From positions 1 to 37,214 of the forward strand of contig DGYN01000006.1 of assembly GCA_002398405.1 (NCBI GenBank): a DNA stretch of 37,214 bases, given 5' to 3'. Made by a program: the position numbers and the translations under genes. Source of the stretch: Caulobacteraceae bacterium UBA5005. Lineage in GTDB: Bacteria; Pseudomonadota; Alphaproteobacteria; Caulobacterales; Caulobacteraceae. Under the pieces are notes generated by a model. The model saw only the letters and a list, made by a program, of their open reading frames with translations. It made no database searches and was not told the DNA's origin. This document shows, piece after piece, positions 15,142 to 23,223 of this stretch. Position 1 is the stretch's first letter. Every line of letters starts with the position of its first letter.

Positions 15142-15966
15142 ATGACCCAGCGCCTGAAAGTCGTGGAAGCGCCCAACGCCGTCTGGGCCGCGCTTCAGCA
15201 GGAGGCCGCCCAGGTGGCCAAGGACGAGCCGTCGCTCGCCTCCCTGGTCAACGCCGTGATCATCCGCCACGACACCCTGTCGCGGGCGCTGTCCTACCAG
15301 CTGGCCCGCAAGCTCGGCGACCAGGAACTGCGCGCCATGTCCCTGCGCGAGACGGCGGAAGAGGCCTACACCGCCGACCCGAGCATCATCGCCAAGGCCG
15401 AAGCCGACCTTCGCGCCGTTTATGACCGCGACCCCGCCTGCAAGGGCTACCTCCAGCCCTTCCTCTATTTCAAGGGCTTCCTGGCGCTCCAGACCTACCG
15501 CGTCGCCCATTGGCTGAACGCCGAAGGCCGGGTGCCGCTGGCGCTCTATCTGCAAAGCCGCGTCTCCGAGCTCTTCCAGGTTGATATCAATCCCGCCGCC
15601 GTCATCGGCTCGGGCGTCTTCGTCGACCACGGAACGGGGATTGTCATCGGCGAGACCGCCGTCGTTGGCGACGATGTCTCCATGCTCCAGGGGGTGACGC
15701 TGGGCGGCACCGGCGCCGAATGGGGCGATCGTCACCCCAAGATCGGCAAGGGCGTGCTGCTGGGCGCGGGCGCCAAGGTGCTCGGCAACATCCACATCGG
15801 CGACTACGCCAAGGTCGCGTCTGGTTCCGTCGTGTTGAAAGACGTCCCCGCGGGCTGCACCGCCGCCGGCGTTCCGGCCCGCCTGGTCAACTGCCCGACC
15901 TGCGAAGAGCCCGCCAAGTCCATGGACCATACCCTGGCCGACGTGGTGTACGACTACGTCATCTAG
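15142..15966 (+). CDS. cysE: serine O-acetyltransferase
   Basis: A 274-residue CysE, which makes O-acetylserine from serine and acetyl-CoA for cysteine synthesis. The N-terminal helical SATase domain (about 8-110, including DPACKGYLQPFLYFKGF) is followed by a left-handed beta-helix with hexapeptide repeats: IGSGVFVDHGTGIVIGETAVVGDDV, then GVTLGGTG, then HPKIGKGVLLGAGAKVLGNI. The catalytic His is in VDHGTG. The protein ends in Ile, the residue that inserts into the CysK active site in the cysteine synthase complex. The ATG has a ggaggg site 6 bases upstream. Confidence 0.95.
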   Translation: MTQRLKVVEAPNAVWAALQQEAAQVAKDEPSLASLVNAVIIRHDTLSRALSYQLARKLGDQELRAMSLRETAEEAYTADPSIIAKAEADLRAVYDRDPACKGYLQPFLYFKGFLALQTYRVAHWLNAEGRVPLALYLQSRVSELFQVDINPAAVIGSGVFVDHGTGIVIGETAVVGDDVSMLQGVTLGGTGAEWGDRHPKIGKGVLLGAGAKVLGNIHIGDYAKVASGSVVLKDVPAGCTAAGVPARLVNCPTCEEPAKSMDHTLADVVYDYVI

Positions 15967-16048
15967 CGGGTGATTTAGCCACAACTTTGGGGTTGTTCTT
16001 CGAGCCCGCTGGCCGTTAGGTTCGCGCGAACTCAAGGAGACCCCAATC

Positions 16049-16255
16049 ATGGACGCCAGGGCCATCAAGCGCGTTGAAACGCACCTGCGGGGCACCTTCG
16101 CCAACGCGCGCATCAACGTCACGCCGCGCAAGCAATCGGACAGCTGCGAAGTCTATGTCGGCGAGGAATTCATCGGCGTCGTCTTCGAGGACGAGGACGA
16201 AGCAGGTTCCTACATGTTCGAAATGGCCATCCTGGCGGAAGATTTGCCGCGGTAA
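16049..16255 (+). CDS. DUF3126 family protein
   Basis: A 68-residue protein that fits the alphaproteobacterial DUF3126 family over its full length (the MDARAIKRVETHLRGTF start, the CEVYVGEEFIGVVFEDEDEGS-like core, and FEMAILAEDL near the end). No signal peptide or membrane segment is seen. The function is unknown. An aaggaga SD lies just upstream of ATG. It follows cysE by 82 bp on the same strand, an arrangement common in this bacterial group as far as I recall. Confidence 0.88.
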   Translation: MDARAIKRVETHLRGTFANARINVTPRKQSDSCEVYVGEEFIGVVFEDEDEAGSYMFEMAILAEDLPR

Positions 16256-16294
16256 GCCCGCAGAGGGCCGGTTTTGGCAGCTGATCTAGGAAGC

Positions 16295-17071
16295 TCAGTC
16301 CTCGTTCGGGATATTCAGCAGCAGACCACACGCCTTGCAATGAACCGCGTCGGGATCGTGGCGGATCAGGCCGCATTGGGGGCAGGGGAAGCGGGCTTTG
16401 TGCGGCCGGATCAGCGCCTGCGCCAGCCGCAGAAAGAGGGTGATGCCGCTCACCATCAGCAGGATGGAGAGGACCTTGCCCCAGGTCCCCGGCAGGACGA
16501 TGTCGCCAAAGCCCGTGGTCGTAAGGGTCGAAACCGTAAAATAGAGCGCGTCGATGTAGGTGGCGATCTTCTCATGGGCGCCGCCGAAGGTGACCCAGAC
16601 AAAGCCCGTGACGATGAAGACGAAGGTCGCCAGGGTGGCGCCGGTCTTGATGCTCTCCTCCCACCGCGTCTCGTCGTATCGCCGGCCAATCGTGCGCCAG
16701 AAGAACTCAGAGTGGAACACCGTCCATAGGCGCAAAACCCTGAGGAAGGCGAAGCCGTAGAGCCAGAATGGAAAGAGCAAGGTGATCAGAACAAAGGCGT
16801 CCACCCAGGCGATGGGCTGGCGCAGCAAAGACCAGGGCTTGGCCTGAGCCAGGGCGCGGGCCGCGAGGTCAAGGGCCAGGAAGAAGGCGATGATGTAGTC
16901 GATGGTCAGGAAGGTGATCGAAGAGGCTTCCCGCACGATCGGTCCGGCGATGAAAAAGCCGATGATCATGAAATCCAGAAGCAGGACCGCGTAACGGAAC
17001 TTGATCGCCCGCGGCGACTGCTCCTTGTAAAGCTCGCGCAGCGTTCCGCGCAGCCGCGCGAGCTTATCCAT
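16295..17071 (-). CDS. K+-channel-like ion transporter with C-terminal zinc ribbon
   Basis: A 258-residue membrane protein with the layout of a voltage-gated-type ion channel. There are several transmembrane helices (FRYAVLLLDFMIIGFFIAG, FLTIDYIIAFFLALDLAARA, AWVDAFVLITLLFPFW) and an Arg-containing helix FLRVLRLW. The pore loop STLTTTGFGDI follows, with a TTTGFGD filter in place of the classic TVGYG, and then a last helix. The tail carries a C-x2-C-x11-C-x2-C zinc ribbon (CPQC, CKAC). The start is uncertain: ATG at 17071 has a close GAAGG, and a TTG at 17098 would add nine residues. It lies downstream of phoH on the same strand. Confidence 0.85.
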   Translation of the reverse strand: MDKLARLRGTLRELYKEQSPRAIKFRYAVLLLDFMIIGFFIAGPIVREASSITFLTIDYIIAFFLALDLAARALAQAKPWSLLRQPIAWVDAFVLITLLFPFWLYGFAFLRVLRLWTVFHSEFFWRTIGRRYDETRWEESIKTGATLATFVFIVTGFVWVTFGGAHEKIATYIDALYFTVSTLTTTGFGDIVLPGTWGKVLSILLMVSGITLFLRLAQALIRPHKARFPCPQCGLIRHDPDAVHCKACGLLLNIPNED

Positions 17072-17124
17072 GTCCTTCGCCAAAAGAGGCGCCCCCAAAA
17101 GCTACGCTGAGAACAGGGCTCCGT

Positions 17125-17895
<771 letters not shown>

Positions 17896-17921
17896 ACGAA
17901 GTCCTCCTCAAGGACAAGAAA

Positions 17922-17953
17922 AAAGGGCGAGTCCGAAATGGACCGCCCTTGGC
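17922..17953 (-). terminator. terminator or attenuator hairpin just upstream of phoH
   Basis: Read on the minus strand, aagggcggtcc, loop atttc, ggactcgccctt forms a strong stem with one internal mismatch, followed directly by tttttctt. It lies only about 30 bp upstream of the phoH start codon and on the same strand. It would therefore end a short upstream transcript or act as an attenuator for phoH. Confidence 0.7.
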
Positions 17954-18190
17954 GAAACTGATCTGAAAGCCGGGAGAGTGCACAGCCCGGAGGCTCGCTC
18001 GGTCCGATGCGGGGCGGCCACGCTGGCCGCCAGGACTCGTTACGCGACACTCACCTCTCCCCTCAAGGAGTCCGCTAAGCGATCATCGCTTGGCGGTTTT
18101 CCGATCCGGCGGCGTTGTCGGCCCCCGAATCGCCCGACTAGAGTGACTGTAGCCTTGCTCCCCAAGCCTTAAGCAAGGGGAAACGTCGCT
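17954..18190. other. structured non-coding region between phoH and the carbonic anhydrase gene
   Basis: This stretch has no credible coding frame but is rich in perfect inverted repeats: ggcggcca/tggccgcc at about 18013-18031, ggactc/gagtcc at 18033-18038 and 18068-18073, ccgctaagcga/tcgcttggcgg at 18072-18096 (one G-U), and ccttgct/agcaagg at 18153-18178. The 18072 hairpin is followed by tttt on the plus strand, and the 17922 hairpin by T-runs on the minus strand. A small RNA on one or both strands is possible. I recognise no Rfam family. Confidence 0.5.
18072..18101 (+). terminator. plus-strand terminator-like hairpin
   Basis: Arms ccgctaagcga and tcgcttggcgg (11 bp with one G-U) with a tca loop are followed by ttttcc on the plus strand. 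No plus-strand gene ends just upstream, so it may end a small RNA. Alternatively it is part of a minus-strand leader fold. Confidence 0.5.
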
Positions 18191-18206
18191 GTCACGGAGG
18201 TGTCAA

Positions 18207-18737
18207 TTGCCGGTCTACGATCTGGGCGAAAAGCGTCCAATCCTGCCCCCGGAAGGGGAATACTGGATCGCGCCGAACGCTGAGGTGATGGGCGCTGTGA
18301 CGCTCAAACGCAACGCCAGCATATGGTTCGGCTGCACCCTGCGCGGCGACAATTCCCCCCTGGTGGTCGGTGAGAACTCCAATGTTCAGGACGGCAGCGT
18401 CCTCCACACCGACGAAGGCATCCCAGTGCTCCTGGGGGCCAATGTGACCATCGGCCACATGGTCATGCTGCACGGCTGCACGGTCGGAGACGGTTCATTG
18501 ATCGGCATCGGCTCGGTCATCCTCAACGGCGCGAAGATCGGCAGGGGGTGTCTGGTGGGCGCGCGCTCCCTGATCACCGAGAACAAGGAATTCCCCGACC
18601 GCTCCAAGATCATGGGATCGCCCGCCCGCGTGGTCGGCGAACTTTCCGAGGAAGAGTCGAAACGGCTCGAGCTTTCCGCCGCCCACTATGTCGGGAACTG
18701 GCGGCGCTACGTCCGCGACCTTGCGCGGCGCGGCTGA
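18207..18737 (+). CDS. gamma carbonic anhydrase family protein
   Basis: A 176-residue left-handed beta-helix protein of the gamma-carbonic anhydrase (YrdA/PaaY-like) family. Hexapeptide repeats run from about 20 to 150. Zinc ligands of the family are visible as His in SVLHTDEG and the pair in IGHMVMLHGC. A C-terminal helix (EESKRLELSAAHYVGNWRRYVRDL) packs on the trimer. The start is TTG at 18207, with cggaggt 7 bases upstream. Whether it has carbonic anhydrase activity is not certain, since several YrdA-type proteins show little. A lipoprotein esterase gene follows 31 bp later. Confidence 0.9.
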   Translation: MPVYDLGEKRPILPPEGEYWIAPNAEVMGAVTLKRNASIWFGCTLRGDNSPLVVGENSNVQDGSVLHTDEGIPVLLGANVTIGHMVMLHGCTVGDGSLIGIGSVILNGAKIGRGCLVGARSLITENKEFPDRSKIMGSPARVVGELSEEESKRLELSAAHYVGNWRRYVRDLARRG

Positions 18738-18768
18738 TCTGTATCCCGTGTTCCTGCGTAGCTCGCTC

Positions 18769-19626
18769 ATGAAACTGTTCGCGTCCCTGGCCGCGGTTGG
18801 CGCCGTCGCCCTTTCCGCCTGCACGCCGCTCAACGCCTTCAACACCCTGACCCCCAAGGACACCTCGGTCCGGGTCGGCCAGGATGTCCCCTTCGGCCCC
18901 CATGCGCGGCACAGGCTCGACGTCTATTCCCCGAGGGCCGGGATCAAGGGCGCCCCCGTCCTGGTGTTTTTCTACGGCGGCAGCTGGTCTGACGGCCGCC
19001 GGCAGGACTACGTCTTCGCCGCCCGGGCCCTCGCCGCGCGGGGGTTTCTGACCGTGATGCCGGACTATCGTCTCTATCCGGAGGTCCGCTACCCGGCCTT
19101 CCTCGATGACGGCGCCCTGGCCGTGCGCTGGGCGCAGGACCACGCGGCGGAATACGGCGGCGATCCCCGCAAGATCCTCCTCGCCGGCCATTCGGCGGGC
19201 GCCTACAACGCCGTCCAGCTTGCCCTCGATCCCAGCCACTTCCGCGCCGCGGGCGTCGACCTTTCGCGCATCAAGGGGGCGGCGGGCATCGCCGGTCCCT
19301 ATGACTTCCTGCCGCTGGATGTGGACGAGACCAAGCGCACCTTCGGCGATTTCCCCGACCTTGCCGCCACCCAGCCGGTGAACCACGTCCGCGCCGACGC
19401 CCCCCCGATACTGCTGCTGCACGGCGACCGCGACACGGTGGTTGGCCAGTATCACACCGATAACCTCGCCAAGGCGCTGGAAGCCAAGGGCGCGCCGGTC
19501 GCGCGGGTGATCTACCCCGGGGTCGGCCACTCGGCCATCATCCTGGCCCTGTCGCAGCCCTTCCGCGGCAACGGCCGGGTGCTGTCGGACATGACCGCCT
19601 ATCTGATGGCGGCGGCGGACCGCTAG
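18769..19626 (+). CDS. alpha/beta hydrolase lipoprotein (esterase-like)
   Basis: A 285-residue predicted lipoprotein. The lipobox L-S-A-C has Cys18 as the lipid attachment site after a short hydrophobic signal. The hydrolase domain shows VFFYGGSW (oxyanion motif of the HSL/BD-FAE type), the nucleophile elbow GHSAG with Ser142, an acid in LHGDRD and a His in GVGHSA. The fold resembles carboxylesterases and kynurenine formamidase-like enzymes. It would act at a membrane surface in the periplasm. The start at 18769 was chosen because it gives the lipoprotein signal; the upstream frame only overlaps the carbonic anhydrase gene. Confidence 0.87.
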   Translation: MKLFASLAAVGAVALSACTPLNAFNTLTPKDTSVRVGQDVPFGPHARHRLDVYSPRAGIKGAPVLVFFYGGSWSDGRRQDYVFAARALAARGFLTVMPDYRLYPEVRYPAFLDDGALAVRWAQDHAAEYGGDPRKILLAGHSAGAYNAVQLALDPSHFRAAGVDLSRIKGAAGIAGPYDFLPLDVDETKRTFGDFPDLAATQPVNHVRADAPPILLLHGDRDTVVGQYHTDNLAKALEAKGAPVARVIYPGVGHSAIILALSQPFRGNGRVLSDMTAYLMAAADR

Positions 19627-19766
19627 CAAGCTTCGCTGTTTACCTCGACGCAAGCCTTGCCTGCGACTAATCTCGCCATTGAAAGCGGGGCTGACCCTCG
19701 CTATATGCCGCCTCCCAATGTTGCGGTGCACACCTGCCGCGTAGAGCCCCTTAGGGAACTATCCCC

Positions 19767-20123
19767 ATGCTGCTCACCATGATGAAGGCCAAGCTGCACC
19801 GCGCGACGGTGACCCAGGCTGACCTCGAGTACGAGGGCTCCATCGCCATCGACAAGGACCTCCTCGACCAGGCGGGCATATTTCCGCACGAGCAGGTCGA
19901 TGTCCTGAACATCACCACGGGCGCGCGGTTCACCACCTACGCCATCGAGGCGCCGCGCGGCTCGCGCGTCGTCGGCGTCAACGGCGCCGCAGCCCGCCTT
20001 GTGCAAAAGGGCGACAAGGTGATCGTCGTCACCTACTGCCAGCTCGACGCCTCCGAGGCGCGCAACTACGCCCCGACCGTGGTGTTGCTGGACGATGCCA
20101 ACCGCGTCAAGAAAGCCGCTTAA
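19767..20123 (+). CDS. panD: aspartate 1-decarboxylase
   Basis: A 118-residue PanD proenzyme. It makes beta-alanine from aspartate for pantothenate synthesis. Self-cleavage should occur between Gly24 and Ser25 in the motif YEGSIAID, producing the pyruvoyl group. Lys9 (MMKAKLHRATVT), Tyr22 and the NGAAARL stretch containing the conserved Asn near 72 are present. The length is close to the ~120 residues of other PanD enzymes. The next gene, a small lipoprotein, starts directly at the base after the panD stop, so the two are probably translationally coupled. Confidence 0.95.
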   Translation: MLLTMMKAKLHRATVTQADLEYEGSIAIDKDLLDQAGIFPHEQVDVLNITTGARFTTYAIEAPRGSRVVGVNGAAARLVQKGDKVIVVTYCQLDASEARNYAPTVVLLDDANRVKKAA

Positions 20124-20549
20124 GTGATTAGGCGGGCGGCCCTTTTCGCCTCCCTGGTCCTGCTTTCCGCCTGTTCGAAACTGCCCGATGGCGTCGACAA
20201 GAACGCGCTGGTCGACAATGTCGGCGCGGCGATCGGCGATCCGGCGACCTGCGTGGTCCTGGCCCAGGTCAACACCGGCGAGGTGATCTGGCGCTCCTCC
20301 CACAACACCGTCTGCACGGTCGAGCGCCAGGCCTGCACCCGCCCGGGCGTCACCACGGTCCTGGCGCGCGTCAAGGAGGCCGCCGCGGGCCAGACCATCG
20401 TCACCGGCTGCGAAAGCGTCAGTTGGGCCGCAGGCCCCACGGCCCGTCCGGGCGTGGTCTACGCCGCCGTCATGTACGGCGAGCGGGCCCTGCCGGGGAT
20501 GGAAATGGAACGGCGCCTGAAGGACGCCTTCGCGGACGCCGGGCTTTAG
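20124..20549 (+). CDS. predicted lipoprotein of unknown function
   Basis: A 141-residue protein with a lipoprotein signal (MIRRAALFASLVLLSAC, Cys17). The mature part is soluble-looking, with four further cysteines (ATCVVL, NTVCTVERQACTR, TGCESV) that could form disulfides in the periplasm. I recognise no family. The start is GTG at 20124, immediately after the panD TAA, so expression probably depends on the panD message. It is followed by a large inverted-repeat element and then by a convergent gene. Confidence 0.75.
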   Translation: MIRRAALFASLVLLSACSKLPDGVDKNALVDNVGAAIGDPATCVVLAQVNTGEVIWRSSHNTVCTVERQACTRPGVTTVLARVKEAAAGQTIVTGCESVSWAAGPTARPGVVYAAVMYGERALPGMEMERRLKDAFADAGL

Positions 20550-20569
20550 CAGGGCTCGCCTTGTTTTAC

Positions 20570-20702
20570 CCTCCCTAGGGGAGGGGTAGGGAGGGCTTAG
20601 GGTCTCAGAGATGACCCACATACCTTTTCGGCGCCGGGAGACCTCGACCGAATCTAACCTTCAGGCGGCGTAAGCCCACCCCCGGCCCCTCCCGCAGGGA
20701 GG
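20570..20702. repeat. large imperfect inverted repeat (palindromic intergenic element)
   Basis: The left arm at 20570-20599 and right arm at 20671-20702 are imperfect inverted copies of about 30 bases (cctccct, gaggggt-like, ggg, gggctta). About 70 bp lie between them. Each arm also contains a small hairpin of its own (left: ccctcccta/tagggaggg). It lies between the ends of two convergent genes and could act as a bidirectional terminator. The architecture resembles the element at 36825-36986. Confidence 0.6.
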
Positions 20703-20721
20703 AGAGAAGAGGGGCTCGGCC

Positions 20722-21465
20722 TTACCGCGTCAGCTCGTACATCCCGTTGATATCGATCCGAACCACGATTTCGCCGCCTGAGACCGGCGTCGACTCGTCC
20801 TTGGCGAAGCTGCCGCGCGCCATCTGCAGCATAGGCATCGGCGGGGGCGGGGAGTAGCCGCCGCCCTCAGACAGGGTCACCAGCCGTCCGACCCTGTGCC
20901 CGGTGGCCCCGGCATAGAGGTTGGCCTTGGCGCCGAGTGCGGTGGCGGCCTTGCGGCGGGCCTCGTCCTCGATCACCGCCGGATCGCGCAGGCCGAAGCT
21001 GATGCCATGGATGTTGTTGGCGCCGACGCTCACCGCCGCGTCCAGGGCCGCGCCGATCCGGGCCAGATCCATTACCCGGATGGTGACGTTGTTGGAGGCC
21101 TGATAGCCGATCAGTTCCGGCGGCTTGTTCTCCTGATAGCGGTACTGCGGATTGAGGTTGAGGCTCGAGGTTTGGATATCCCGCTCGGCGATCCCCTGGG
21201 CGCGCAGGGAGGCGACCACCTGGCTCATGCGCTGAGCGTTGGCGCGCATCGCCTCTTGCGCCGTCTTGGCCTCGGTCTGAACGCCAAGGGTGATGGTCGC
21301 CATGTCGGGCGCCGTGCGCACTTCGCCAAAGGCCGAAAGGTTGAGGGTCGTTGCGCGGAACATCGAGTCCGCGGCCGGCGCGGGCGCCGTCTGCTGCGCC
21401 TGGGCGCTGAGGGCGGAAGTCGCGAGGAGGGCGCCGATCGCGGCGGCGCGGGCGAGGGTCTTCAT
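20722..21465 (-). CDS. SIMPL domain (DUF541) periplasmic protein
   Basis: A 247-residue exported protein. A signal peptide (about 1-23, ending SAQAQ) is followed by a SIMPL/DUF541 domain that spans nearly the whole mature protein: LSAFGEVRTAPDMATITLGVQTEA, an AMRANAQRMSQVVASLRAQGIAERDIQTS helix, a YQASNNVTIRV strand, a DEARRKAATALGAKANLYA helix, and the C-terminal GEIVVRIDINGMYEL strand. Members such as the YggE/BP26 group form large ring oligomers in the periplasm. Their role is unclear, with links to oxidative stress. No partner gene is obvious nearby. Confidence 0.9.
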   Translation of the reverse strand: MKTLARAAAIGALLATSALSAQAQQTAPAPAADSMFRATTLNLSAFGEVRTAPDMATITLGVQTEAKTAQEAMRANAQRMSQVVASLRAQGIAERDIQTSSLNLNPQYRYQENKPPELIGYQASNNVTIRVMDLARIGAALDAAVSVGANNIHGISFGLRDPAVIEDEARRKAATALGAKANLYAGATGHRVGRLVTLSEGGGYSPPPPMPMLQMARGSFAKDESTPVSGGEIVVRIDINGMYELTR

Positions 21466-21629
21466 GGGGCATCTCCGGCTAGTCCCTTGTCGGGACCATA
21501 ACGGCTTTAGACCTAAACCGGCGCCGATGAACCCCGCCTGTATGCGGCGGTCAGCGGCGGGCCATTTTCAAGGCAGCGCGGCGCGTGCTAGCGAACGGGC
21601 GGGAGCCCCCTGCCAGAAGGCGGACATCC

Positions 21630-22331
21630 GTGACGCGACTGAAAACTCACAACGAGCGACACGCTGTCTCGCGAGTCAGCTGGCTCAGGGCGGCGGTCCT
21701 CGGCGCCAACGACGGGATTGTCTCCACAGCGAGTCTGATCGTTGGCGTGGCGGCGGCGGGCGCCGCGCGTTCGGATGTCCTTTTGACCGGGGTGGCCGGA
21801 CTGGTGGCGGGCGCCCTGTCCATGGCGGCGGGCGAATATGTGTCGGTAAGCTCGCAGGCCGACAGCGAAGCGGGTGATCTGGCCCGAGAACGCGCTGAGC
21901 TCGCTACCGCCCCGGAGCAAGAACTCGACGAAATGACAGAGATTTACGTCGCGCGCGGCCTGACGCGCGACCTCGCCCGCAAAGTCGCCGCGCAACTCAA
22001 CGCCGGCGATGCGTTAGCCGCCCACGCCCGGGATGAACTCGGCATATCGGAGCACTCGCAGGCTAGACCGGTACAGGCCGCCCTGACGTCGGCCGCGACA
22101 TTCTCGGTTGGGGCGGGCCTTCCACTGGTCGTAGTGCTGCTCGCGCCAACGCCCTTGATCATACCCGCCGTCGCCGTCGCCGCGCTCGTCTTCCTGGCTC
22201 TGCTCGGGTGGGTCGGCGCCTATGCCGGCGGCGCTCGTCCCTGGCGGCCCACGTTGCGGGTCCTGTTCTGGGGCGCCCTGGCCCTTGCGGCCACAGCGCT
22301 CATCGGAAAGGCGTTTGGGGCGGTCGTCTAA
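21630..22331 (+). CDS. VIT1/CCC1 family iron/manganese transporter
   Basis: A 233-residue membrane protein of the VIT family, which exports or sequesters Fe2+ and Mn2+. The first helix carries RAAVLGANDGIVSTASLIVGV, the family signature with conserved Asp and Asn. The second has GLVAGALSMAAGEYVSVSSQAD, with the metal-binding Met and Glu-Tyr-Val. A soluble helical metal-binding loop with Glu residues (PEQELDEMTEIYVARG) follows. Three C-terminal helices complete the five-helix plan. The start is GTG at 21630, with agaagg upstream. The longer frame adds only unconserved residues. No ferritin domain is fused. Confidence 0.92.
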   Translation: MTRLKTHNERHAVSRVSWLRAAVLGANDGIVSTASLIVGVAAAGAARSDVLLTGVAGLVAGALSMAAGEYVSVSSQADSEAGDLARERAELATAPEQELDEMTEIYVARGLTRDLARKVAAQLNAGDALAAHARDELGISEHSQARPVQAALTSAATFSVGAGLPLVVVLLAPTPLIIPAVAVAALVFLALLGWVGAYAGGARPWRPTLRVLFWGALALAATALIGKAFGAVV

Positions 22332-22338
22332 TTCGCCG

Positions 22339-23106
22339 TCAGCGCGCCGTGTAGCCCCCGTCGATGACAAGTTCTGAGCCCGTGACGAACTTGGCTTCGT
22401 CCGAAGCGAGATAAACAACCCCCCAGGCAATATCGTCAGGTTCTCCCAGGTGACCCAAGGGGTGCAGGGCGGCCGTAGCACGCCGCGCCGCGTCGGGGTC
22501 ATCCTGTTGACCCAGATGCTGCTCCACCATCGGCGTCCAGATGAAGCCGGGATGGATCGAGTTCACACGGATCTTGTCGGCGGCGTAGATAAGGGCGTCG
22601 GTCTTGCTCATCAGGCGCACCGCACCCTTGGATGCATGGTACGGCGGAACATCGGGAGCGCTGACAAGACCATAGATCGACGACAGGTTCACAATGCTTC
22701 CGCCGCCCGCCGCGCGCAGGTGGGGGATGCTATGCTTTGTGCAGAAGAAGACACCCTTCACATTGATTCCCTGAACGAAATCCCATTCGGCCTCCGTGAT
22801 TTCGTGCGTCGGCTTGTTCGCACCGGCGACGCCCGCATTGTTCACCACAATGTCGATGCGTCCGAAGGTTCTGGCGACGTCGTCGATGACCGTTTGCACC
22901 TGCTTTTCGGAAGAGACGTCGCACGGCCAGTAGCCGGCTTGCCGGCCTTCCGCGGTCAGTTGGGCGACCAAGGCGACGCCTTCATCCTGCAATGTATCCA
23001 GGATAGCGATAATCGCGCCCTCCTCGGCCATCCGCAGGGCGGCGGCCCGGCCTATGCCAAGCGCGCCGCCTGTGATGACAGCCACCTTGTCTCTCAACCG
23101 GTTCAT
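22339..23106 (-). CDS. SDR family oxidoreductase
   Basis: A 255-residue classical short-chain dehydrogenase. The cofactor motif TGGALGIG is at 12-19, with Asp37 at the end of beta-2 (AILDTL), suggesting a preference for NAD(H). NNAG is at 89-92, catalytic Ser is near 142-143 and Tyr156-x3-Lys160 is present. The C-terminal FVTGSELVIDGGYTAR matches the FabG-like/3-alpha-hydroxysteroid-like classical type. The substrate is unknown. An aagggaagc site precedes the ATG. It converges with the VIT gene with a 7-bp gap. Confidence 0.9.
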   Translation of the reverse strand: MNRLRDKVAVITGGALGIGRAAALRMAEEGAIIAILDTLQDEGVALVAQLTAEGRQAGYWPCDVSSEKQVQTVIDDVARTFGRIDIVVNNAGVAGANKPTHEITEAEWDFVQGINVKGVFFCTKHSIPHLRAAGGGSIVNLSSIYGLVSAPDVPPYHASKGAVRLMSKTDALIYAADKIRVNSIHPGFIWTPMVEQHLGQQDDPDAARRATAALHPLGHLGEPDDIAWGVVYLASDEAKFVTGSELVIDGGYTAR

Positions 23107-23223
23107 GTCTGCTTCCCTATTGGTGTTGAAGCATGACCCCGCGCGTTGCTGGCGCCATTGACCTGCCTCAACCCGGAGCCGGTAGAGTCCGTCCGCTTTC
23201 GCCGGAGCGTCATCGGCCCGGAC

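Noticed and set aside
17954..18190. tmRNA, SRP RNA or 6S RNA
   Set aside because: No tag-peptide reading frame, no SRP domain IV loop sequence and no long closing stem typical of 6S could be found by eye.
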